DNA of 64,000 bases from JBFXJF01 sp050175155 (GTDB taxonomy: Bacteria; Bacillota; Bacilli; Tepidibacillales; Tepidibacillaceae), in the NCBI GenBank assembly GCA_050175155.1, contig JBFXJF010000004.1, positions 98,912 to 162,911 of the forward strand, written 5' to 3'. Positions 28,988 to 36,614 of this stretch are shown piece by piece. The notes below the pieces were generated by a model, which did no database searches, was not told the DNA's origin, and saw only the letters and a program-made list of their open reading frames with translations. Every line of letters begins with the position of its first letter. Positions within the stretch are counted from its first letter, which is position 1. The position numbers and the translations under genes are program-made.

Positions 28988-29617
28988 TTATGAATTATTA
29001 GTCAAAGTAAAGATTGCAATCATTATTAATAAATCAGCAATAGAGTGCATAGCAAATACCGATAGATAATCCTGATATCTTTTTATAATATATCTCCAGA
29101 ACATCCCCGAAATCGCAAGTACAATAACCGAAATTATCACAAACGGAATTTTCACAAATAAAGTTAAAACTAAAATATGATACCCTGCAAATATTATATC
29201 AAATAAGAAATCTAGCTTATTACTCTTTTCATAAGTAATTATTAATCTCCAATACAATTCCTCTAAGACAGGGTGAATAGTAGCAATGTAAATTATAAAC
29301 AGCACAAAGGAAATACCATCTAGATTAAACTTCTTTAACATATTACTTAAATCAAGATTGGGTAATTTAATGAAGTCCCATAACAAAATCAATAAAGGGA
29401 GAGTAAATAAAGTAAGTATTATACTTGATAAAAATATTTTCTTGTTTGTAATAAGATACCTTATTTTTTTTAACTCCTTATTCCTCTTTATTAATACAAT
29501 TACGATAACAAGATGATAGCTTAATAATGCAATCCAAGCATTAGAAAGAACATATAATCCAAAATATGTAGTGATGTAAGGTACAAAAGATAATAATATT
29601 AATGCTATCAAGTTCAT
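28988..29617 (-). CDS. CPBP-family intramembrane metalloprotease
   Basis: 209 aa with about six membrane helices. The family residues are visible: EELYWR (the EExxxR motif), a His in FAGYHIL and HSIAD near the C-terminus. Such proteins are CAAX-type or bacteriocin-immunity proteases in the membrane. It lies 14 bp after the racemase gene. The target is not known. Confidence 0.8.
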   Translation of the reverse strand: MNLIALILLSFVPYITTYFGLYVLSNAWIALLSYHLVIVIVLIKRNKELKKIRYLITNKKIFLSSIILTLFTLPLLILLWDFIKLPNLDLSNMLKKFNLDGISFVLFIIYIATIHPVLEELYWRLIITYEKSNKLDFLFDIIFAGYHILVLTLFVKIPFVIISVIVLAISGMFWRYIIKRYQDYLSVFAMHSIADLLIMIAIFTLTNNS

Positions 29618-29630
29618 AAGCGACTACTCC

Positions 29631-30323
29631 TTATTTCTTGAGTGCTAGTTCTACCGCGGCCGTAGCGTGTATTGTTGTCGTATCAAATAACGGGATACTG
29701 CAATCCGCTTGCTTAATTAATAGAGGAATTTCTGTACAACCTAATATAACACCCTCGGCACCATCTTCTTTAAGAGACTCAATAATCTTTTTATATTTAT
29801 TTCTAGATTCATCCGATATTATTCCACAGATTAATTCATTATAGATTATGTCATGAACAATCTCTCTATCCTTATCGTTTGGTATGATTACTTCAATTCC
29901 ATTATCTATTAATCTTCCTTTATAAAAGTCCTGTTCCATTGTGTATTTTGTCCCCAATAATCCTACTTTTCTCAAATTCCTTGATTTTATTTCATTAGCA
30001 GTTGCATCGACAATATGTAGTAATGGTATAGATAACTTACTTTGGACTTCCTCTGCCATTAAGTGCATTGTATTTGTACAGATTAATATGAAATCCGCCC
30101 CTGCATTTTCCAAATTTAAAGCAATATCACACATCTCTTTGGTAAGTTGCTCCCAATTCCCAGAGTGTTGAAGCTCCCCAATTTCCGCAAAGTCTACTGA
30201 ATACATAATGCTTTTACAAGAATGCGCTTTGCCTAGCTTCTCTTTTACCTTTTCATTTATTACCCTATAATACTCCAAAGAAGATTCCCAACTCATACCA
30301 CCGATTAAACCAATTGTTTTCAA
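29631..30323 (-). CDS. Aspartate/glutamate racemase family protein
   Basis: 230 aa from a TTG at 30323, which lies about 8 bases after AGGGGG and gives the usual start KTIGLIGGMSWESS. Extending to earlier codons adds residues unlike the family. The two catalytic cysteines are in CTNTMH and GCTEIP. It is closest to the YgeA/Asp racemase group with broad amino-acid specificity, possibly a supplier of D-amino acids for the wall or spore. Confidence 0.88.
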   Translation of the reverse strand: MKTIGLIGGMSWESSLEYYRVINEKVKEKLGKAHSCKSIMYSVDFAEIGELQHSGNWEQLTKEMCDIALNLENAGADFILICTNTMHLMAEEVQSKLSIPLLHIVDATANEIKSRNLRKVGLLGTKYTMEQDFYKGRLIDNGIEVIIPNDKDREIVHDIIYNELICGIISDESRNKYKKIIESLKEDGAEGVILGCTEIPLLIKQADCSIPLFDTTTIHATAAVELALKK

Positions 30324-30342
30324 TGTAATTTCCCCCTTAAAT

Positions 30343-31317
30343 TTATTTTTTATATGCAACATATATATCAGCTTCAATCATCGTTCCATCCTCATAGTAG
30401 TGATGTGCAAAGTAAAGATTGCCATCATTATCAAGCGTCGGCTCTCCCGCAAATTGTGATACAATCATTTCTGGCTCACCCCAGACATCATTCTTTTTGA
30501 CAGAGCGAAAAATTGCTGGTGTTCCCTTATATGTTCTTGTGAACCATAACTCGTTACCATCTGAAGAAACATAAGGATACCCATCCATTGCATCCGTATT
30601 AACAACAGCTATATTTAATGGATCGGACCATGAATCCCCATTCCTTGTAGTAACCCAAATATCGTATCCACCTTTTCCACCTGAGCGACTAGAATGGAAG
30701 TATAGATCATCGTCATTTATATGTACCTCTCCAATCTGAATCTCCTTCATTAATCGGTCTCCTGCATATTCCCAGTTTACCCATTTCTCGTCTACCATCT
30801 CTGCCGTGAATATGTTCATACCTTCATAACCTTCGCGCGCGGAAGCGAACCACATCTCATTATTCTTTTGTATGCTTACAGCACCATCTAAGGAAAGAAC
30901 TTCTGGTTTGTTTAGCCATACTCTTTGAGGATTACTCCAAGTTTCTTCTTTATACGAGACCCACACACCAGTTACTCCATCAAACAATTGTTGTTCAGGT
31001 GATACCCTTACATCTGGAGTGAAAAAGAAGTACAAAGTTTTACCATCAGGAAGTATAAATGGAGAATCTTCTGCACCTGCAGTGTTTATTATTGATAATG
31101 GAATTGGTTTTTCATAATCATTAGAGTGAAGAACTGGAGGATATTGATCCGTAGCAGGCTCTCGTTTAAAAATGTCATCAGGTAACCTTTCCTCGCGTGA
31201 AACAATAGAGTAGCTAACCTCAGAATTTTCATTAGTACAACCAAACATCACAAATACTCCACTAAGTAATATAATAAGCAGTAAAAATCTCAAATTCCAA
31301 ATCTTCAGTATAATCAA
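30343..31317 (-). CDS. Secreted lipoprotein with WD40-like (PD40) propeller repeats
   Basis: About 324 aa. A hydrophobic signal segment ends in FGC followed by polar residues, a somewhat atypical lipobox. The mature part contains several PD40/TolB-like blades with FSxDG-type and W-F-SR-G motifs, for example the stretches near GGYDIWVTTRNGDSW and ELWFTRTYKG. The annotated TTG lies only 1 base after GAAGGGG. An ATA six bases further in is better spaced at 7, so the start is uncertain. The function is probably ligand or polymer binding at the cell surface. Confidence 0.75.
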   Translation of the reverse strand: MIILKIWNLRFLLLIILLSGVFVMFGCTNENSEVSYSIVSREERLPDDIFKREPATDQYPPVLHSNDYEKPIPLSIINTAGAEDSPFILPDGKTLYFFFTPDVRVSPEQQLFDGVTGVWVSYKEETWSNPQRVWLNKPEVLSLDGAVSIQKNNEMWFASAREGYEGMNIFTAEMVDEKWVNWEYAGDRLMKEIQIGEVHINDDDLYFHSSRSGGKGGYDIWVTTRNGDSWSDPLNIAVVNTDAMDGYPYVSSDGNELWFTRTYKGTPAIFRSVKKNDVWGEPEMIVSQFAGEPTLDNDGNLYFAHHYYEDGTMIEADIYVAYKK

Positions 31318-31355
31318 ACCCCTTCAAATTTTTTATATACCTTTCATTCCTTTTA

Positions 31356-32273
31356 CTAATCTAAAAATATTTCTTTAAGTGCTTTACTTAATATTGGGTA
31401 TTTGAAATCGTACCCTGTATCAATTAACTTTTTTGGAATTACTTGTTGTCCGTTAACTAACATATCTGCCATTTCACCAAGTAGAAGCTTCATAGAAAAA
31501 GCAGGAACATTAAAAATATAAGGTTTTCCAAGTATTTCGCCTAATGTTTTACTGAATTCATTCATTGTAACCGGATTAGGGGCAGTTGCATTAACTGGAC
31601 CTTCTATATGCTCATTGTTTATTAAGTTATCAATAATGTTAATCAAGTCATCAATATGAATCCAAGACATCCATTGCTTACCGCTTCCTATTGGACCTCC
31701 TAAAAAAAACTTATAGGGTAATGCCATTTGTCTCAAAGCTCCTCCACCACTTCCTAGTACTACTCCCGTTCTTAAAATTGCAACTCTTAGTCCAAAAGCT
31801 TCTGCTTTCCTAGCTTCTTGCTCCCAAATAACACAAACATTTGCTAGAAAATCATCCCCTGCTGGGTGGTCCTCAGTAATTTGCCCAACAGTCTGAAATC
31901 CATAATAGCCAACAGCAGAAGCGTTAATTAGTGTTTTAGGTTGAAAAACCCCTCTTTCTATTGCATCTACAATTGCTCTAGTAGTTCTAACCCGACTATT
32001 CAAGATTTCCTCTTTTTTGGCCTTTGTCCAACGTCCACTTCCAATTGATTCCCCTGTTAGATTAATAACTACATCAACATTATTTAGTTCATCGCAGGGC
32101 GCTAAAGTTTTTTCCCAAGTACAGGCTTGAACCTTGTCTCCGAATTTAGCCTTCGCTCTTTCAATATTCCTTGTCATAACTACCACTTCATTTTGTTTAA
32201 TAGTCAACAACTCTATTAATCTTTCTCCAATGAAACCAGTACCACCAAATATTAAAATTTTAATAGTTATCAC
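31356..32273 (-). CDS. TIGR01777-family SDR epimerase (YfcH-like)
   Basis: About 302-305 aa. NAD(P) motif FGGTGFIGERL, the NLTGESIGSGRWT block and the C-terminal DUF1731-type region are all typical. Length is normal for the family. The GTG at 32273 overlaps the AAGGAG ribosome site itself. ATT at 32264, 8 bases after that site, would give the usual family start KILIFGGTGFIG. The substrate is unknown. Confidence 0.88.
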   Translation of the reverse strand: MITIKILIFGGTGFIGERLIELLTIKQNEVVVMTRNIERAKAKFGDKVQACTWEKTLAPCDELNNVDVVINLTGESIGSGRWTKAKKEEILNSRVRTTRAIVDAIERGVFQPKTLINASAVGYYGFQTVGQITEDHPAGDDFLANVCVIWEQEARKAEAFGLRVAILRTGVVLGSGGGALRQMALPYKFFLGGPIGSGKQWMSWIHIDDLINIIDNLINNEHIEGPVNATAPNPVTMNEFSKTLGEILGKPYIFNVPAFSMKLLLGEMADMLVNGQQVIPKKLIDTGYDFKYPILSKALKEIFLD

Positions 32274-32343
32274 TCCTTTATTAAAAATTTTCCCGTATCA
32301 TCATCTAAGTTTATTTTATCAGATTACCATACAATAGAAAAAT

Positions 32344-32365
32344 CCTCTATCCAAAAAGATAGAGG
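32344..32365 (-). terminator. Rho-independent terminator
   Basis: 8-bp stem CCTCTATC/GATAGAGG with a 6-base loop and a T5 run on the minus strand, downstream of the DUF4870-like gene. Confidence 0.75.
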
Positions 32366-32394
32366 CCAGGCTGTCAGGTCGTTGAAAAAGTGAT

Positions 32395-32727
32395 CTATTT
32401 AAAAAGTGTAATCGATCCAATTAAAGGAAGGCGTTTCACATCGCCTTGAAGAGCATTAACAATTCCCATAACAAACAAAACAAATACAAACAGATTACCA
32501 ATAGTTAAAATAAAGAACCAACCAATTATAGGGATTATATAACCAACCAAATTAATAACCACAGCAGTAAGAAAAAGAATAAAGCCCTGATTAGTGTGAA
32601 ACCTTGCATAAGGAGAATCCTTCGCCGCTAGCAAGGGGACTAAAAAAATAATATAGGCAACCACAGCCATAATCTTATTTTTGTCTATATCCTCTTTTGT
32701 ATATACCTCATTGTTTATCGCACTCAA
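32395..32727 (-). CDS. DUF4870-like (Tic20-type) small membrane protein
   Basis: 110 aa with a short charged N-terminus and about three membrane helices. It contains the family block SPYARFHTNQGFILF. It starts at TTG behind GGAGGAGGG. The function is unknown; such proteins are common single genes in Bacillota. It has its own terminator. Confidence 0.75.
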   Translation of the reverse strand: MSAINNEVYTKEDIDKNKIMAVVAYIIFLVPLLAAKDSPYARFHTNQGFILFLTAVVINLVGYIIPIIGWFFILTIGNLFVFVLFVMGIVNALQGDVKRLPLIGSITLFK

Positions 32728-32815
32728 TTAACTCCCTCCTCCTTTTAAAATTTAAAGCCCTTTGTCTTGTAATAATTCTATTTAAAAGTTAGGAGGGATA
32801 TGCTTAAAATTTAAA

Positions 32816-32962
32816 TTAAAAAAACCATTTCGTTGGCAACAAGAATGCCCACGGTATTGTTACAATCGCAATAGCTAAAACCACTTTTATCCTTAGTTGT
32901 TTTTCCTCTACCTGCTTTTTTAATGTGATTCTATCACTGGAGGAATAAACAATAACAACCAT
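32816..32962 (-). CDS. Possible 48-aa membrane protein (weak)
   Basis: 48 codons from ATG: a charged stretch (RITLKKQVEEKQLRIK) followed by one hydrophobic helix with Trp and Pro. The composition looks like a real membrane peptide, but no ribosome site precedes the ATG, so it may be a decayed gene end. The rest of 32728-33158 holds the T2 repeat and no other gene. Confidence 0.25.
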   Translation of the reverse strand: MVVIVYSSSDRITLKKQVEEKQLRIKVVLAIAIVTIPWAFLLPTKWFF

Positions 32963-33027
32963 TGAAATTTGTGGTGAGGTAAGGAATGATTTTATTTTTA
33001 TGTATTCATATTATTGACTTTTTGGGC

Positions 33028-33115
33028 CTTACAGGCGATGACCGAGGCTTAGAAAACTCTTTACTTTGGCTCGTGCATTAACGAATCGGATAATGAAACA
33101 GTATGTTGCTTGAAT
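33028..33115. repeat. Structured repeat T, copy 2 (downstream of reverse transcriptase)
   Basis: An 88-bp imperfect palindrome starting CTTACAGG, about 45 bp beyond the reverse-transcriptase stop. It matches the T copy at 35000-35086 at 63 of 88 positions by hand alignment. Paired arms change together: ATG/CAT here against AAG/CTT there, and CGAG/CTCG against CGAACCT/AGGTTCG. Confidence 0.6.
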
Positions 33116-33158
33116 AATCTATCAAACTTATTTGTCACTTTTTATATGTGTTTCCTAT

Positions 33159-34820
33159 TTAGGCAACCAATAAGCTGATTAAATGACATAGGGATGTCTT
33201 GTTATATTGAATTATTTTTTTGAAGACTTTTTTACACTCTTTTTTTTTAGAAGGATGCGCTACTTCTTGTAAAAAAAGTTCACTAGATTCTATATATTTA
33301 ATATTTCTTAACCACGCTTCTTTTTCATCTTTATCGAGTACATTAATAATAATTTTAATAATTTGTCTTTTCTCCCATAGATTAGCCCTATTAAAACATT
33401 TGCGAATTTCTATTACATCTTCTCTATTAACGATTTTCTCAAGAGAATCTAAGATTGCGCGTCCAATATAGGCACCAGTATTTAGTTTTATTTCTCTAAA
33501 ACATTTCATGAGTAATTTTTTATCTGAATAATAAACATTTCCAAGTAATCTTATATAAGCAGTCTCCAAATATTCAGGAATATAATTCTCAACAGTCAAT
33601 TTATTTGTAAAATATTCTTTAATTTTTATTCTCAAGTCATTACCAATATACTCTGAATGTTTGATAAGTGTATCAACCACATAAGGTGTAAGTTGAAGAT
33701 ATTCTTCAAGAAGTTCAAGAACACTCTCAAAATATTTATATTTTGATTTACTAATAATTGTTTTTATAAATTCAACAAATTCACTGACCTCCAATATGTC
33801 CTTTCTTTTTATTTCATTAAAGTAATTAATAATATCATTTTTCTCTAATCTATTCCTTTCTTTTACTGAAATTTTTCTAAATTGTGTTGGTACAGTTCCT
33901 CCATAGCCTGCCCGAATTAAAAATGGATTACCTTCCTTATTATTTTTTTGTTCATGAACAAATATATTTTTTCCCTCATCCTTATTCTTTGTATCATTTG
34001 AATATGATTCTATTTTAGTTTTACTCATATTTATTGTAAGCCCATCTTGCCATAAACGTTCAATTAATATTGTCAACCAATAATGTGCTGTATGAGCATC
34101 AGGTGCAAAAATACGATAATCATCAACAAATCTTATAAAATCTACATTCATGGAATTAAGATAATTATCTACTCCAATCAAATTTGCCTCTGCAATAATC
34201 CGACTTGCATTTGAGCCAACTGGTAATCCATATGAATCTCTACCAGACCAAAACAACAATAGTTGGTTAAGTAATTTCACTTTGTCTTTATCACAATTTA
34301 TTGACAATAGAGTGTTTTCTAATCTATGTAGGTTTAAACGATCATAATAATTTGCTATATCGCAAGATACTATATATTTTGTTTTTTTCATATTTGCACG
34401 ATCTCTAGTCTTTGATTTAAATGTTGTAATATTGTATTGTTTATTGAAAAGATATCCTTTGTTTTGCATTAATCTATAGGAAAATACTTTCTTTGATTTA
34501 ATAGGTACTCTAGCTTTTTCTATATCATTAGCAATTGTTAATACTAAAGCTAAATATTTTAATGTATCCATCGGATGAATTAATGCACACCTCCTAAAGT
34601 TAAATGGTGAGTTTTTAGGCAATAATACATGATTTATGTCATTAACTCCTAAACTTTCAAAACTATTTCCTTTTAAACTCCTTATAATTTCATTTTCTAC
34701 CTTTTTTCTAAACTCCATATTTTTTAATAAATTGACTTCAAAAGGTCTATCAAAAATATCAGTCAATCCCTCTTTAAGTACATTTTCTATTGCTAATTGT
34801 GCTGCTTTTTGTATTTCCAA
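33159..34820 (-). CDS. Free-standing reverse transcriptase, defence (UG/Abi/DRT) type
   Basis: 553 aa from a TTG with AGGAG about 10 bases upstream. The N-terminal RT domain shows motif A VSCDIANYYD (151-160), GLPVGSNASRI (198-208), the active-site FVDDYRIF (231-238) and LTINMSKTKI (261-270). The C-terminal 230 residues look like an all-helical repeat array. There is no maturase or HNH domain, no retron-type region and no template/variable repeat, so it is not a group II intron, retron or DGR enzyme. It fits the unknown-group/abortive-infection RTs that protect against phage. It sits between structured repeats R1 and T2. Confidence 0.85.
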   Translation of the reverse strand: MEIQKAAQLAIENVLKEGLTDIFDRPFEVNLLKNMEFRKKVENEIIRSLKGNSFESLGVNDINHVLLPKNSPFNFRRCALIHPMDTLKYLALVLTIANDIEKARVPIKSKKVFSYRLMQNKGYLFNKQYNITTFKSKTRDRANMKKTKYIVSCDIANYYDRLNLHRLENTLLSINCDKDKVKLLNQLLLFWSGRDSYGLPVGSNASRIIAEANLIGVDNYLNSMNVDFIRFVDDYRIFAPDAHTAHYWLTILIERLWQDGLTINMSKTKIESYSNDTKNKDEGKNIFVHEQKNNKEGNPFLIRAGYGGTVPTQFRKISVKERNRLEKNDIINYFNEIKRKDILEVSEFVEFIKTIISKSKYKYFESVLELLEEYLQLTPYVVDTLIKHSEYIGNDLRIKIKEYFTNKLTVENYIPEYLETAYIRLLGNVYYSDKKLLMKCFREIKLNTGAYIGRAILDSLEKIVNREDVIEIRKCFNRANLWEKRQIIKIIINVLDKDEKEAWLRNIKYIESSELFLQEVAHPSKKKECKKVFKKIIQYNKTSLCHLISLLVA

Positions 34821-34857
34821 TTGTTAACCACTCCTAAAAATATTTTCGTCCAACTGT

Positions 34858-34973
34858 GGGCGGCTTTACGAAGTCTATTAACCTTAATGCTTGCACTTAG
34901 GTTAATATATTTTGTCAACGGGGGACCCGCGCGCCGATAAATTAATTGTCGCAAAGGCGACATTTAGCTTATC
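34858..34973. repeat. Structured repeat R, copy 1 (upstream of reverse transcriptase)
   Basis: This copy shares long blocks with R2 (35943-36103): the TTTACGAAGTCTATTAACC block, CAACGGGGGACCCGCGCGCC and the final hairpin ending TTTAGCTTATC. It lacks a 40-odd-bp central hairpin present in R2, lost between short GT repeats. It begins 38 bp before the reverse-transcriptase start and is GC-rich in an AT-rich genome. Confidence 0.75.
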
Positions 34974-34984
34974 GTAGTCGTATC

Positions 34985-35086
34985 ACCGACGCCCTTGAGC
35001 TTACAGGTGAAGTTCGAACCTTAGAAAGCTCTTTTCTTAGGTTCGGGCTTTGCCTGGTCGGTTAGCGAAAGGGTGTGTCGTTGAAT
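34985..35086. repeat. Structured repeat T, copy 1
   Basis: Nested inverted repeats: ACCGAC (34985-34990) with GTCGGT (35057-35062), CAGG (35004) with CCTG (35053), CGAACCT (35015) with AGGTTCG (35039), and AGAAA with TTTCT near the tip. Together they form one long imperfect hairpin. It lies downstream of the 227-aa gene and directly abuts R1. The interval 35087-35225 adds only an arm of the inverted repeat at 35169. Confidence 0.65.
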
Positions 35087-35168
35087 CTACTTCTATGAAT
35101 TTATCATCTGCGACCGAGGCATCTTCCTATGATTCTTCATCCTTGTTACGCCGATGCGGTGATATTTT

Positions 35169-35186
35169 GTTATCTGAAGTTGCATA
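35169..35186. repeat. Inverted repeat flanking the 227-aa gene, left arm
   Basis: GTTATCTGAAGTTGCATA matches the complement of 35925-35942 at 17 of 18 positions. The two arms bracket the 227-aa gene 40 bp after its stop and 16 bp before its start. Confidence 0.65.
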
Positions 35187-35225
35187 GCCTTAAAGATAAC
35201 CCAAAAAACAATATCAATGTATTAA

Positions 35226-35909
35226 TTATCCTAAAGTTATTTGTCTTATTTTCTCTTTAATATTTAAAATATATTTTTTAATTTGAAATCTGAAATCTTC
35301 AGAATCAAGTGGAGCGGAATTAAGAACTATTTGTTGACCAAATTCCATAAACCTATTTGGTATAAAAATAATATTTATTCCTGTTATAAACTTATACATA
35401 CGAATTAAAAATCTATGTCTTCTTAATATTTTTTTTGAATCTTTCAATTGTTCAGAATTAACCTCAATATATTGGTTTACACTGTTACCTAAAACATTAT
35501 ATTGAAAATAGATTCCATAACTAAGATCATCTGTTATGCGTGAGTTATTTAGAAACTTAATAAACTGATTAAGTTCTATTTCAACATTATCAGTTAAATA
35601 AGCAGTAAAGCCAGTATCATTAAGTGTATGAATATGTTCCCTTAAAGAATCTTCAATCAATTTTATTCTTTCTTTAGAAAAGTCTTTTTCATCAATTAGT
35701 TTCTCGACATTATTGATAACTTTGAAGATTGGTAAATAAACTTCTTTAACATACTTTCTTGCGTTTTCCATATATTTATCTTCTAATTTCTTATTATATG
35801 TAAATTGAAGCTCATATTTCTTAATCCTAAAGTTTACAAATGTAACTATAAAGGTAACAAAAGCACCAATTCCTGCTGAAATTAAAATTTTTATGATATC
35901 TAGTCCCAT
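35226..35909 (-). CDS. Membrane-anchored protein of unknown function, 227 aa
   Basis: A short N-terminus and one membrane helix (about residues 5-27) lead into a Lys/Glu-rich, mostly helical cytoplasmic region with coiled-coil character. The ATG follows TAGGAGG. No family was recognised. It lies upstream of the reverse transcriptase and is preceded by an R repeat and followed by a T repeat, just like that gene, so it may belong to the same accessory system. Small membrane-anchored helical proteins are common as effectors in phage defence, but that is speculation. Confidence 0.7.
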   Translation of the reverse strand: MGLDIIKILISAGIGAFVTFIVTFVNFRIKKYELQFTYNKKLEDKYMENARKYVKEVYLPIFKVINNVEKLIDEKDFSKERIKLIEDSLREHIHTLNDTGFTAYLTDNVEIELNQFIKFLNNSRITDDLSYGIYFQYNVLGNSVNQYIEVNSEQLKDSKKILRRHRFLIRMYKFITGINIIFIPNRFMEFGQQIVLNSAPLDSEDFRFQIKKYILNIKEKIRQITLG

Positions 35910-35924
35910 AATTCCTCCTAATTA

Positions 35925-35942
35925 TATGCAATTTCAGATAAC
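35925..35942. repeat. Inverted repeat flanking the 227-aa gene, right arm
   Basis: TATGCAATTTCAGATAAC, partner of 35169-35186, directly abutting repeat R2. Confidence 0.65.
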
Positions 35943-36103
35943 GGCGCGCGGGTTTACGAAGTCTATTAACCTTAGTGCTTGCACTTAGGTTGATAGATTT
36001 TGTAAACCTGTTGATAGGCGAAGTGACGTTTTTCCACTTCGCATGTCAACGGGGGACCCGCGCGCCAATAAGCTAATTGTCGCGAAAGCGGCATTTAGCT
36101 TAT
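35943..36103. repeat. Structured repeat R, copy 2 (three-way junction)
   Basis: GGCGCGCGGG (35943-35952) pairs with CCCGCGCGCC (36057-36066). Inside are a hairpin closed by GGTTTAC (35951) and GTAAACC (36002), and a second with GTTGA/TCAAC and GCGAAGTG/CACTTCGC (36010-36050). A separate hairpin follows: ATAAGCTAA/TTAGCTTAT with a CGC-GAAA-GCG tip (36068-36103). All stems are near perfect. It starts 33 bp before the 227-aa gene. Confidence 0.8.
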
Positions 36104-36351
36104 CTACTATATCTCCGTACTATATTCGTAGATGACCTATTCTGAGTTATTTTAAAGCTAGTATACTGTCATTCTTTTTTTCCGTAACTATATTACTCTA
36201 TTAATATACCAATTACACCACTTATTTCTACTATTTTCCTCTTTTTGAAAGTTTCATTTACATTATAATACATAATAGTACAAAAAACTCTATAAACTTT
36301 CATAGAGTTATGTTGATATAGAGAGACTATAGAAAATGTTCCTACTATAAA

Positions 36352-36394
36352 CATCATGGCGATGCCTTTACGAAGTAAGAGCATCGCCATGATG
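36352..36394. repeat. Hairpin element with CTTTACGAAGTAAG loop, copy 1
   Basis: 14-bp perfect arms CATCATGGCGATGC (36352-36365) and complement (36381-36394) enclose CTTTACGAAGTAAGA. The region 36104-36351 otherwise shows only AT-rich sequence without a convincing gene. Confidence 0.7.
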
Positions 36395-36470
36395 ATAGAA
36401 TACCTTAATAGTAAGTTCATTATTTTTTAATCTTTAAATACCGAATACTATATAAACCCTTAACATAAAA

Positions 36471-36538
36471 GAGATATTCCATCATCTAAAGCGAAGCCTT
36501 TACGAAGTAAGAGCAGAGCGTAGATGATTGAATATCTC
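36471..36538. repeat. Hairpin element with CTTTACGAAGTAAG loop, copy 2
   Basis: 18-base arms (36471-36488 and 36521-36538) pair with one mismatch. The interior shares GCCTTTACGAAGTAAGAGC with the hairpin at 36352 although the arms differ. TTTACGAAGT also occurs in repeats R1 and R2. Confidence 0.7.
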
Positions 36539-36550
36539 TATTAAGATAAC

Positions 36551-36613
36551 ATTATACTAATCCAAGTTACTATTATACTAATCCAAGTTACTATTATACT
36601 AATCCAAGTTACT
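36551..36613. repeat. Three perfect 21-bp tandem repeats
   Basis: The unit begins ATTATACTAATCC and is repeated three times without change, ending at the stop codon of the HD-GYP gene. Probably slippage-generated. Confidence 0.9.
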
Positions 36614-36614
36614 A

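Noticed and set aside
33159..34820. Reverse transcriptase as group II intron, retron or diversity-generating element
   Set aside because: No maturase X or HNH domain, no intron domain V-like sequence seen, no retron VTG-type motif or msr/msd arrangement, and no template/variable repeat pair.
34858..36103. R and T repeats as integron attC sites
   Set aside because: No RYYYAAC/GTTRRRY core boxes are placed at the arm ends, the structures are larger than attC hairpins, and no integrase gene is present.
36193..36420. 75-codon open frame on the minus strand upstream of the 227-aa gene
   Set aside because: It runs through the 36352-36394 hairpin, whose palindrome produces part of its protein sequence; it has no good ribosome site and unnatural composition.
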